The notes below the pieces were generated by a model. That model did not search any database and had not been told where the DNA came from. It saw only the letters and a program-made list of their open reading frames with translations. Made by a program: the position numbers and the translations under genes. Shown here in pieces: positions 1-11,300 of a stretch of 64,000 bases of DNA (its first letter is position 1; every line of letters starts with the position of its first letter). Source of the DNA: Ornithodoros turicata (taxonomy: Eukaryota > Arthropoda > Arachnida > Ixodida > Argasidae). Location of the stretch: NCBI RefSeq assembly GCF_037126465.1, contig NC_088204.1, forward strand, positions 70,431,807-70,495,806. Direction: 5' to 3'.

Positions 1-312
1 CCTCTCAATACTTTCCAAGTAGTCGGATTGGGATTGTGAAATGCAGTTCCACACGACAGAAGAAAACTTAGTGCGAACAGGACTGTAAAACAACCAGATC
101 GCTGAATCAGTTTTTGAAAAGCTCCGAAAAATACGTCTTATAAACCTGATGGAGGATCCATAAATGTGTGAAACGTGATGATCAAACTTGATCAAACTCG
201 TTCAATCTGCATATTCTCTAATGAGTCGTACAAAACGTACAAAAACATTGAATGTTTCCTGGTAAAGGGCAGAATCTTCGTTTTAGCAATATTGAAACAC
301 AAGAGCGTTTAG
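1..312. other. Unannotated AT-rich stretch
   Basis: No exon with splice borders, no transposon protein motif and no clear repeat was recognised here. Confidence 0.5.
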
Positions 313-424
313 TTTACACCATTCGTTAATCGCATCGATATCTACTTGAACAGAGTCACAATCGGTATTAGAAGACTCTGACTCGGTTTAAGTGGGTAGC
401 GATGCGATTAACGAATGGTGTAAG
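313..424. repeat. Short hairpin, MITE-like
   Basis: Inverted repeat of about 25 bp. The left arm (313-337) reads through CACCATTCGTTAATCGCAT and the right arm (400-424) is its reverse complement, separated by about 60 bp. The size and symmetry suit a tiny non-autonomous DNA element, but no target duplication was identified. Confidence 0.6.
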
Positions 425-454
425 CTATAAGCCCTGTGCGGTGAACGCTATGAA

Positions 455-700
455 CGGCCTACAGACTTGGACAGGTGGAGAGAGTACAGCGGGAAGGTGT
501 GAGGAACAGGAGGGATGATGTGTGTGCATCCTGGGCCGACTTCATGGGAACTGTGCAGACATTCGTCTGAAAACTACGCCGGAAAACGAAGGGAAAATCT
601 TAGATAGCACAGACGTCGATAGCACAGATGTAGATAGCACTGACGTAGGATCCGAACCCACCACATCCTAATCTTCTGCACGGCCAGATGTGGGCAGTAG
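455..700 (-). repeat. tRNA-derived SINE, minus strand, decayed
   Basis: The body GGCCGACTTCATGGGAACTG and the following tract match the SINE body seen at 45.0, 47.1 and 51.0 kb. A B-box-like block lies near 650 (GTGGGTTCGGATCC on the minus strand). Between body and head there are three copies of a unit of about 15 bp (around 600-648, ATAGCACAGACGT-type) that the other copies lack, so this copy carries a local expansion or insertion. Confidence 0.6.
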
Positions 701-1060
701 ACGTGGGGACAGGCGTACAGGAAAAGCGCCGACGTGCATGAAGAGCGGGAGCTTCGGGTGCCACAACGTAATGCCACCATCTGGTGACATCTCGGTTGAA
801 GCCTCGTTTTTTCTTTTTTTTTTGAATGGCGTTTTGCAGGTGCCTCTAGATCGTAGATCGCAATAGTAAATCGCGTTATTGGCGCAAATTTATGTGTTAA
901 TTTTGGCGATAAGTTAGTGGAAAACGAAGCGAAAGTTTTTCCCGCATAAAATTGGCAACAAATGCCCAATCAGAAAAAGCGGCTAGTTCAAAAACACGTA
1001 ACAGGAGGTGAGAAACCGAAAGGGACAACTAGCGAGGACGACACCGCCACAGTACGGACC

Positions 1061-2116
1061 ATGGAACTAAAACCGGACGTCCAATGTGAGGAGTGTAGTC
1101 GGTGGGGTGTTCGTAGACGAGACCCCTTTCGATAATTTGGGTACAGCAGGCAAGTCGCCTTTCAAATGCAAAATCTGCGAGAAGATGGGCACGATAAAAA
1201 GATCGCTAGAAGAGAAGTTAGACGCGGAAAAGAAAGTGCTCAAAGAGATGGCAGAAGAAAAAAAAAAACAAGCCCGACGTAAGGCAGAAGCTCAGCTTGC
1301 ACAATTACAGGACGGCCACGATAAACTGAAGATAGAAGTTACGCAGGCAGTCGAACGGATGCGTGCGGAAATGAAAACACTCGCAGCAACATGGGAACCC
1401 CCGAGGCCCGATAATGCAGAGACTGCGCCAGTGCACACAGAAGCAGGTTTAACACACGCGAACCTAGAAGAGACCACAACAGCAGGAAAACAAGGATGGC
1501 ACAAGGGGAGTCTTACCCCTCATAACAAAACAAACGGGGACTACCAATCAACAGAGACAGCCTGTAACACACAAGGGCACACCAGCAGGCAGTATACAGG
1601 AACTGACTTCGAAGACGAAGATGATCCAGCAACAATTGTTGCACACGAAGAGGGCTGGACAGTCGTAACTAACTCCAGAAAAAAATCTCGGATAAACAAC
1701 GCGAAAAAAGTTCTGGTCATCGGCGACTCCAACACCCGCCGGATCAAGGCACCAATTCTGGAGGCCCTTAAATGGGATCTGAATAAACTGTGAGGGCACT
1801 TCCCGGGGCTAAAGCAACGGCTGTACTCGACAGCATGGCTGACAATGAGCATACAGAAGAGTCATTTGGCATTGTTCACACTGGCCTGAACGACCTGCTC
1901 AATGGAGCCACCCCACAAGAGACAGCAGAGACCATCACAGTTTGAATCTCAAAAATGGTGGAGAAAAATCTACTCGCACAGTATGGGGTATGTTCAGTGC
2001 CGATGGTACAAGCCGAGGAGCCCAGCACAAGGGGCAATATTAAAGAACTCAACTTCCTACTGAAAGAGGCATGCGAGAAAATGGGCTCTAGGACACAATT
2101 CCTTAACACCTTCTGA
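1061..2116 (+). pseudogene. Non-LTR ORF1: PHD-like finger, coiled coil, SGNH esterase-like domain
   Basis: The likely start is the ATG at 1061. A CxxC pair (CEECSRW) is followed, after a frameshift near 1098, by FVDETPFDNLG and a second CxxC (FKCKIC), the layout of the PHD-like finger of CR1-type ORF1 proteins. A Lys/Glu/Ala-rich coiled coil follows (about 1200-1380). Near 1710-1740 the sequence reads VLVIGDSNTRR, the GDS block of SGNH hydrolases. After a second frameshift near 1785, FGIVHTGLNDLL supplies the GxND-like block, ending with TGA at 2114-2116. In CR1 elements this esterase is thought to help association with membranes or RNP. At least two frameshifts break it here. Confidence 0.75.
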
Positions 2117-2141
2117 ACTTAACAGTAATAACAGACAGACA

Positions 2142-5100
2142 ATGCTGAAAAAAATATTTGACCAGGAGAGGGGAACCCGCAGATCACAGAAATCGGAAAA
2201 CAAAGAAAGACGACGATTTAGGAAGCGGAGAAGGAAGAAAGAAGATAAGCTCGTAATTCCCACATTAAACATGCAGAGGTCGAGTAGAGGAAAATGGGAA
2301 GAAATTCAACACAGTGCCGACAAAGAAGGAATCCATATTTATGCCCTGACAGAAACCCATCCATGAAACAGTGAAACACCACTCCTCAACCAGAACCGGA
2401 TATGGGAAGGAAAGAACAGAGAGGGAAGAAAAAAGAAAGGAAGGGGTATCTGTTTCCTTGTTAATACAACAGAAAGTAAAATATGAGGTAGACGACAGCT
2501 GCAGCGACACAGAACATCTGTGGATAAAAGTGATCCTAGAAGGATTAAAGATAATAAATTTGTGTGTAGTGCACATGACAACAGGCAACGAAGAGCCAAC
2601 ATGGAATCAAAGCATCTACAGCTGCCTACAGGAAGACATAAACAAACAATCTAAAAACGACACAACAGTCATTCTTGGGGATTTCAACTTCCACCTCGCG
2701 GAAATCTGTGGACGTGACGAACGTGACGAAGGTCTTCGGAATTTGGCAGACGAGAACAACTTCCGGATACTTAACCTTGACCCACTATGCCAGGGCAGGG
2801 CAACATGGAGCCGGAACTGCCAGGAATCGGCAATCGGTTTGATCCTGGTGAACCAGGATACCAGGAGGACCATGGCCTTCATATTAACTCTATAGAAATA
2901 GACGAACAGAAAGTGTTTCGTTGTGGTAGCGATCACAACCGCATCAAACTAAGCATGCAGACAAAATTACAATAAGAAAAAAGAAATAGCAAGCCGAAAA
3001 CAGCAAAAGTGGAAGACAGATGATGAGGACCAGATGAAGAAATTTGCAGATGAACTAGAAGCACAGTGCCTAAACTTCCAAACTCCTGTAGAATATGAAG
3101 AATTTGCAACTCTACTAATAAAAACTGCTTCGGCAAACATCAAACTGTACAAAAACTCAAAAAGACAAATGAAAACACCGTGGTTCGACAGTGAAATAAA
3201 GCAAGAGATAGAAAAGAGAGAAGCGCTCAGCAGGGAAAGTTCTCAACATAGAAAGGCACTTCGGAACCATCCACCATCAGCACCAGCTTCTTGGGAAAGC
3301 TATGTAGAGCAAAAAGAGAAGACTACAAGACTAGTAGCACTTAAAATCGACAAATATTACCAGCAACTGGAACAGGAGACAAAAGAGGCAGATCGAGGCA
3401 CAGGGCAGCAAGAAGCTATTGCAGTACTGCAAAAACATGATGGGAAAATCAAGCGAATGGACGCCAGAACTAAGGGATGGTAACAAGATGCTCTCTATAA
3501 AACAAGAAATAGAGGAATACCTGACAAGACATTTCAACCAACAACAAAGCAAACTGACTCCTGTGGTCCATATACGTGGGAACCAAAAACACACAAAGGT
3601 CTCAAACCTAGATATAACAGAACCCATAACCACCACGGAAATGATGAGGACAGTCAAACGCCTAAAAAACGGAAAAGCACTAGAAAACGACAGGATCCCA
3701 AATGAATTTCTCAAGCCACTGAAGCCAACATCGGTGGAAACCCTCAGGGAAGGCTTCAATACAATATTACGCACCAAGACCATACCGCAGACATGGAAGG
3801 AAGCGATGAATAACTACTCCATAAAGGAAAAGAGAACGAACCACAAGTATTGGACTCCTACCGCCCAATAGCTATACTGAGCAACATATATACACTCTTT
3901 GCCCAAATTTTAAACAGTAGAATACAGGCAAGTCTGGAGGAAGAGAATACACTACACTAATCACAAAATGGCTTTAGACCACACAAAAGGACAGGCGACA
4001 ACATCTTCATTCTTACTCAAGCAATAGAATACAAACAACAGGAAAACTCTGAGCTATACATCACGTGCTTGGACCTGGAAAAGGCATATGACTCTATTCC
4101 ACAAGAAAATCTCTGGTGAAAGCTCCAGGTCTACTTCAATGATGGCACTCTAACATTGCTAAAAAATCTGTAATCAGACGATCAGGCAGTCTTTGAGTTG
4201 GCTGGTCTGACATCAAAGCCAGTGAAAATGACACCTGGAGTAAAACAGGGCTGTCCACTCTCACCAACCCTATTTAATATATATGTGAACTACCTACTAA
4301 AAAGCTTACATGAAGATGTACCAGGACTTCGCTTCACAACCATCACAACAAAAGGAGAGAGAGAGAATACACAAAAATATCAAGCCTGGCTTTTGTGGAT
4401 GACATAGTCCTCTTCGCAGAATCAGAAACAGACTTGCAAGATCTCTTCTCGATATGCACTAAGATTGCTGAGGAAGACCGCCTGACCTTCAGTGCAAGCA
4501 AGACAAACTAGATGGGGTTTAACCTGAGTTGAGACCATCACCCCGAGCTCTACGTGCAAGGCAAAGAAATGTCGAGAACAAGTGCATACAAACATCTAGG
4601 TATCCACATCACAGATGATAAAAATATAGTATTCACCCATGAACAGTACCTCCTGCGCAAATCAAGCAAATTAAAATGATTTATTTGGAATGCAGCACTG
4701 CAGAATTATAACAGATATACAATTGATCGACTGCTCTGGAAGACAATAACGGTACCTGGTGCCACATAGGTATGCAAATGACGTGTTGCCCCTGACCCAA
4801 ATTTTTCTGGAAATCTGCCGAGAGACACCAACTGGAGCTGGGACGATGGTGCCTCGGAGGGAATGGGCTAACAGCAAACTTTGCAGTAACCGGAGAAAGG
4901 TCGACATATGCCCACAGAGAGGCCAGGTCCAAGCTCCAGCACCTTGGAAGGCTGGCTTTCCGGCCGAAACAAAACTATGCCTCAAGACTGTACATATATA
5001 TATCCAATACAAGAAAGTGAAAACAAATTTTGGATAAAGAAAAATCACGGCCCTCGACTCAAAATTCAGCAAAGATACAGCACGTCCCCTAGCCAAGACG

Positions 5101-5685
5101 GTAAGGGACTGGGACAAAACAATCAAGTTGGAAGTTGCCAAGACAGACCTAGATATATGGAGGCAAAACATGGGGCAACGTCCAAGCCTTCGCATGTACA
5201 TGTCACTTAAAGGAAAACCGTGCACCGTCCAACATTATAAAGGGCATGAAGGCAGCGCCCTGCTGTTCCAAGCACGAACAGGATCCCTCTTGTATTGACC
5301 CAGTAGAGGAGGCAACACGTTTTCGACGAACCGGACACCAAATGCACAGTTTGTGGCGCCCATTTGGAAGATGTTGAGCACGTCGCCGTATCGTGCCCTG
5401 GATTACCCCAGTGGCGCAAGAAGTTGCGACCTATCCCAGGCTCTCGGTGTTACCGCGCAAAGAAAGACAGTCAGGAGGAATAAAGACAAGTCAGAAAGAG
5501 AAACAGGCCCACAAACTGTGACTACTGACGTGAGCTACAGCGCAGAGCATGATGATTTTGAAAGAGCGGAAGTGGAATCCACCAAGCGTCGCCTGGTGAC
5601 ATGGAGGAGGAGATGCAAACCGCGAAGAAGCAACGAACATTTTGAACTAGACTTTTCTTACTGTTATCTCGTGTGTATGTTTTAG
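2142..5685 (+). pseudogene. Non-LTR ORF2: endonuclease and reverse transcriptase remnant
   Basis: Endonuclease motifs appear in order: TLNMQ...LTETH (2260-2360), ILGDFNFHLAE (2670-2705), ATWSRN (2800) and GSDHNRIKL (2920-2950). Reverse transcriptase motifs follow: NGFRPHKRTGDNIF (3965), TCLDLEKAYDSIP (4065), TPGVKQGCPLSPTLFN (4230), AFVDDIVLF (4390) and YKHLGIHI (4590). A CTVCGAHLEDVEHVAVSCP finger lies at 5345-5400. The reading moves between all three frames and crosses several stops, so this is a fossil. The 3' coding limit is uncertain; open frame continues to about 5685. Confidence 0.85.
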
Positions 5686-5978
5686 TGTATTTTATTTAGT
5701 CTCAGAGGCTATGGCGAACCTTCTACGAGAAGTCGAGCATAGCCCATCCTGACTCAAACGGGATAAGACATGTCTACTACTACTACTGCTACTACTATTA
5801 AGCCTCAACCACTAGGGAAGCTACCGAAGGAGTGACCGCTACACTTGCCGACATCGAACGAGGACATCGGTTCGTAGAGGTCCACCGTCCGTGGTCTGCC
5901 GCAATGCTATCGCATTTCGCACGAATTTGGCAGTTCGCCAAACAGTATAGTGCATTTTCAGTTGCGTGTGTTATACAC

Positions 5979-7467
5979 CTCTGTCAGACATACACGTTTA
6001 CGGCCGTAAGCTTTACGGACGTAAGGCAACTCCGTACCTGAAATACGGCCGTAAATCCTGCAAGAGTGCCAGTTAACAGGAAACGGACAATGTTGACGGG
6101 CATTCTGATGGCGATGATGATAGCGATCGGGGAGGGAATATGTGTTATGCAGAACGCTAAATGATCGTTCTAATTTAACGGTAATGACATCAAAGTCGCG
6201 AAACCTTGCTTATTACATTTATTTTGAACGCCAAAATGTTCTTACCTGTACTTCCGTGTCAAGTTTTTGATCATTCTGTGGACTTTGCTCTAATGCATCG
6301 AGTTGGTTAACCACTTCCTCATATATGGGGCCGTTGCGCTTTTGGCGACGGAGGTCCCCCATGCACGAATCCCAGATAGAGATTAGCGCCTGGGTTTCGT
6401 CATACAGGGTGTCCCAGCTAACTGTGAACATATTTTTTTAAAAATATAAATAACACTTTTTCCAAGATGAAATCAATTCCAATATTGCATATGCTGAAGG
6501 GCACTCCCTAGGAGGGCGTTAGCAAGGTCCAAAGGCAATGTCTTAATTAACTTTCATTAATTGACTTTTTAATTATAAAAGCTACAAAGTTGTCCCAATG
6601 AGAACATCTGTTCCTTTCGGTCACCTGATAGCCGTAACCACGTAGCCGTTTTCAGAACAAAAATCCGTTCGATAGATCGCCCGCAAAGAATTCGTGAAGG
6701 AACGCCATTTTTTCTTTATTTTGTTCATTGCGCTGCGCTTCTTAGAAGACGCGTCTTTCCTTCACCCAATGTGAGAGGGAGAAAGAGCACACTATCGGCT
6801 CTCGCGTCATGGAAAGAGATTAAAAGGAAACAGAAAATGCAACCCGCGATAAGGCCAGTTCCGATAGAGTCACCCGATATATTTGTTTTTGTTTTGTTTC
6901 GGCAAGTTAAAGCTCATTTTCGCATGAGGCGGCAGTGTACTTTTTTCCCCTCTCACGTTGGGGATGAAGGAAATACGCGTCTGCGAAGATGCGCAATTCT
7001 TCAGTGCCCCACTCTCACCCTCAACGCATTAACTTCGTCTTCTTTTTTTTTTTTCAAGTCATATCTTTTTCTGTAATCCATCTCATCCTTATTTCACCGG
7101 TGTTCCTTTATTTCCTGACTCATTTCTTTTTCTTCTTTTATTTATTTTTCATTTTTTCTTTGCGGAATAGCAAGCCGCCGTTCCGTTTGGCTGACCTTTT
7201 CACCTTTTTCTTTCTTAGTTATAATAAATGTATCCCCCTCCCCTCCCGTCAGGATGAAAAAACTGACGGAATTTGTTGAGAAGCCTCTGAAGACGAGGCT
7301 TTGACCGTCTTCACGGCACACCGTCAACCGAGTTCTGCGAACGCCGTCACCGTTAAAGCTCCGTTTTTAGGTTATGGTCGTCGTATTTGCTGTCTGGCAC
7401 GTAGCTAACTGCCGTAAGTATCTACGGCCCTAACTTTGACGGCCGTAAACGTGGCTGTCTGACAGGG
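5979..7467. mobile_element. DNA transposon with inverted termini, hAT-like
   Basis: The left end (CTCTGTCAGACATACACG) and the reverse complement of the right end (CCCTGTCAGACAGCCACG) match, and both continue into TTTACGGCCGT. The flanks are TTATACAC on the left and TTATCAC on the right, close to an 8-bp target duplication with one base lost, as in hAT insertions. No transposase was found inside, and a second element (6405-7015) is nested in it. Confidence 0.6.
6405..7015. mobile_element. Half copy of palindromic Tc1/mariner-type MITE
   Basis: It starts with CAGGGTGTCCCAGCTAACTG after a TA dinucleotide and follows the left arm of the complete copy at 22178-23065, then much of its centre. The second arm is missing, so the copy is truncated on the right. 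Confidence 0.75.
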
Positions 7468-7789
7468 TTATCACTGAAGCACATACGTCTGCGTAAGATG
7501 TCCATAAAAATGAGCACGATCGAGCGCAGGAATATTGGATTGTATGTGGCGATAATGATGCACATGGCATAGTCGCACCAGCTCCCATGACTGAGCAGTA
7601 CAGGTACGCCACCGACAAGTGAAGGTGATCCGGGCCACGAACCCACAATCGTATGTGCAAAACTCTTAACCTTGACCTCCATGTTCTACAAAAGTTAAAA
7701 TTCGCGTGGGTACCATATCGCTCGTAGATTCAATAAATGCTGAGCAATAAGATCGTGGACATGTAATAAAATGCAACTCTTAGTTTCTT
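7468..7789. other. No recognised feature
   Basis: Flanking sequence downstream of the minus-strand metalloprotease-like gene. I see no coding or repeat signal. Confidence 0.4.
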
Positions 7790-7795
7790 TTTATT
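7790..7795 (-). terminator. Candidate poly(A) signal AATAAA
   Basis: AATAAA on the minus strand about 395 bp downstream of the stop codon at 8188. It is the first such hexamer I found after the stop. If used, the 3' UTR would contain the hairpin element at 7994-8143. Confidence 0.35.
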
Positions 7796-7993
7796 CACAG
7801 ATAGCTGACAAACTCTACAGGTAGAAGTTCACCACATACGTAACATGCCCTGCGCAAGTTAGATGAAAAATGATTAAGTTAAAGCTTATGATCTCAGAAG
7901 AGCGCGGGCTGTACGCCTTTTCGTGACAAATAACATATGACGAATATGCCACGAAAAAGCGAAAGCGTGTAATTTTCATCAAACCGAGAGAGA

Positions 7994-8143
7994 TAATGAC
8001 AATAGTGAGTTTTAGTATATCGTACGCTGTCGCCTTTGTGTACGGAAGGGGTAACTCGCAAAACTCGCGCGTGCGCAGAACCACCAGAGCTAATCCTTAC
8101 GTAAGCAAAGGCGATAGCGTACGATATACTCACTATTATTACA
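7994..8143. mobile_element. MITE with 45-bp inverted arms
   Basis: The arm TATATCGTACGCTGTCGCC and its reverse complement (GGCGATAGCGTACGATATA) lie at either end of a 150-bp unit with ATTATTGTCATTA-like tips. A related, more diverged copy lies at 28838-28989. Confidence 0.75.
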
Positions 8144-8187
8144 AATGGCAGGCAGTTCTGAACCTGCCATGAGGCCAAGTGCTGTTT

Positions 8188-8304
8188 TTAGACTGTAGGA
8201 AGCCATGTGAAATTGAGCGGATAACGTCTCGAATCACCCGGGGAGGCGTTCAGTTGTAGAGGGAGCCGCCCCTTACACTCCTTCTTGTAGCAGGAACGTC
8301 TGTA
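8188..8304 (-). CDS. Terminal exon: Cys tail and stop
   Basis: The acceptor CATTCCAATAG gives phase 0. 38 codons then TAA (8190-8188). RRSCYKKECKGRLPL aligns without gaps to GSCYKKQCMRRVALL of the terminal exon at 59690-59577, and both continue into a PGDS/PGSD motif. It is the only such exon found downstream of 37688, so it is assigned to the gene above; it may instead belong to a separate paralogue whose other exons are gone. Confidence 0.65.
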   Translation of the reverse strand, partial: YRRSCYKKECKGRLPLQLNASPGDSRRYPLNFTWLPTV

Positions 8305-11300
8305 CTATTGGAATGCAAGAAACGTGATTCACTTTTGAGCGTAAGAGAGGTCCCAGTGGTGGAATGCTTAGTATCGTGTGCAACCAGGGCCGACGAGAAG
8401 GAGGGGGGAGGGGCATGCCAGGAATGGAGCCCCGAGGCCGGGCCTCTTGAATGGCCCGCCGAGTCAAGGCCCGAAGGTTGCTAGTACCAGGAGACGTGCG
8501 TAGGGGGACCCTGGCAGGATTCATCAGGAACCTTTCCCCAGGGCCCATAATTTCTCTCGCCTGCCCTGGGTGCAAGCACACCCTAGTGTGACAAACGCAT
8601 GATTCTTACAACGTCATAGTTTGCAGTACGACATGTTGAGCCGACGGGCAACACGTACGTCCTGTTATTTCCACCCTTGCCTTCTCCAGGTAGACAGCAC
8701 TCTATTTCACAAGGTTGATCAGTATTATTTGCCATTGGTATCTGAAAGAAATCGCACGCTTATTAACACATGTTAGAGGTATAGCTTAGTGTCAAGTGGA
8801 AAACATATCTGCATTATCACGGTTGCTAGACAGCCAATATGCGCATTAGTTCTTCGCATTAATTCTTCCCAATCAATTCTGAAGAACAGAGGTTAACATA
8901 AAAGAGATGCTGCTTTCTTGTGAAATAATAATATGGACCTTCTATCGGCCCACATGAAGTTCTTTGACGATTGTGTTGTTCTAGTTATTCAAACGTGAGA
9001 TCCCCTTGTCGGATTGAAGATCACATTCCTGTTTAGTAGTTTCGGTGAGGCATTGTCGTTAAAGGTGTGCGCGGGTGCGGTTCTACTCGAGGATGCGCGC
9101 AGATGTCCGTGATACATTGTTGTTTCCGGACAGAAATGCAACGTTTCGAAATCCGCGCGGTATAAAGTGCGGATTGAACCGCATACCTGTGTGGTACTCG
9201 TGGATGGCCGTATTATATATGCAAATAAGCATTAGTGTCGCCATCGACATCCCCAGGTGGAGCCACAATTGACGTAAATAATCCAAAATGGTGTAGAAGT
9301 GTATCATCCTTTATATTTCATGCTTTGTGGGGGGAGGAGGGACGTTATCGCCGGCACGTGGATGTAACATCTTCTGCGGGCCTTATCTTGTTTACCTATT
9401 TTAGAATGTGCATGCGAGATCTGGGACCCTTTTACTTCGTCGAATATGAATAAGCTTGAAAAGGTCTAAAGGCAGGCAGCATGGTTCATTTTTAAGAGAT
9501 ACAGGCATATCGACTCACCTTCTTATTTATGTAAACTACCAGAACTCTGCCCTTTGAATAAACGTAGAAAAATAAAGAGGCTTAAGTTTTTTTTCTCCTA
9601 CTCCACGGCCACTTAAAACTCGATCCCGCATCCTACATAAGTAAAGGCAGTTCACGTCCTTCCAGACACAAACATTCGAAATACTTAGAACCTTACAGGT
9701 TCAACATCAATGCCTTTAAATACTCATTTTTCTCGAGGGTAATAAGTGAGTGGAATACCCTGCCCGAGGATTACGTCTCCGCGTCGTCACTTGCGGAATT
9801 TAGTAGATTATTGGATACCTTGTCGTCGTGTGAATTTTTCCCTGCAAATAGAATGACTGCGTATGTGCGGATGCGGATACACCTATGCCAACAAGCACGG
9901 TTGCGGATGGGTTGGGGTTCTTACATCCGCGGGTACAGTGCGGATGTGGTAAGTATCAATGCATGGCAACACGACTGCTGCAACTCCCACATGTCTCATT
10001 ATTCTGTAACTGGAATGAAAGTTTATTCAAGAGTTCTGTAGTCTCACAACGAAATATTCGTTCAGAATATACATGACCTTTTGTTTTATCCCTTATAGAA
10101 TCTGTATAAAAGAGCTATGAGAGCAGAACAGATGTCGTTCTTGCAGTTGAGTATGCGCCAAGGCGAACAGAGTATGCAATCACGGACGCAAGGATTTTAG
10201 GTCATTCTAGTCATCTTGTATAGAAAATGACTATAATTGTAACCGAAAGAGCATAACAAGGTAACAAAGATAACCGAATAGGCGCGCCTCGGAAGTGCAC
10301 TACTTTTGCCGGCAGACGCTTGGCTAGGCCGAAAAGCGGTTAAGCCTAGTTCTCACATACGACAACGACGCACGGCAACGGCGAACGGCACGGCAAATTG
10401 TGTCATTCCGACGCCGTAATGGCGCCGTTCTGGCCGCCGTCTCACGGCAAAAGGAAGTTGAGCCATGCTCAACTTCTGCCGTGCCGTGGTCCCGCCCACA
10501 TCACATCCAACCAATGAACGGCCCGCACCAATGAAGATGGCGGCTTTTCAGCTTGATGCCGAGAAATTAATTGAACTCGTGAGAAGGTTTCCTTATTTGT
10601 ATGATTTGTCGCATCCTGATTTTAAAGATACACAGAGAACACGTGCAAGGAGAACACGTGGAAATCCATCTTTGCTCGCCGCGGCTCGTGATGTTCGACA
10701 TCACGTGAACACGGCAGCACGGCGAGGTGGAGCGACGGCGACACGCACGGCGGCGGCAACGGCACGTCACCGTTGCTGTTGCCGTGCGCCGTTGTCGTAT
10801 GTGAGAACTGGACTTCAGCCTTGCCAACAGATCCGCACGTACTCCGATTATATCAATCACTCCAAAGCATGTGACCCTCTGAAGTGAAATGAGCGCTGTG
10901 CCAACATGACCTAGAGATAAGGCCTGGTCACTTGAGCGACGTGACATAACAATTACTTTCGGTTAACTCGTGGTACCTACATTGTGGCTTGCCGATAGGA
11001 GTGTGGCGAACCTGTAAGCAACGAGAGGCAGACAACCGTTGACAGTGACGACCAAAAGAGACTGATCAGTGGCTTGCGCCACACCGTTTATCCTCCGCGC
11101 GCCATGCGGCGCTGGCGTGGACGATGGTGCCTCTACAAGCCCCCCCCCCCCCCTTTGCGGACTGCCGGCCACAGAGGGTGATGCACAACGAGGGTAGGGG
11201 CCGAGGAGACGCGTCTCGGGGGCGCCCGGGAGGATGGAACAGCCTGATGAGGGGTCGGAGGGGGCGACAGACCACGTGAAGCGTTGCACAGTGCCAGTTG

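Larger units (their letters stand above)
1000..5795 (+). mobile_element. Non-LTR retrotransposon, near full length, inactive
   Basis: A two-ORF element. ORF1 has a PHD-like finger, a coiled coil and an SGNH esterase-like domain. ORF2 has APE-type endonuclease, reverse transcriptase and a C-terminal CCHC-type motif. It ends in a (CTA)n-type microsatellite at about 5775-5795, a usual 3' end for CR1/L2-type elements. PHD plus esterase in ORF1 points towards the CR1 group, but a tree would be needed to place it. Frameshifts and stops in both ORFs show that it is dead. Confidence 0.85.
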
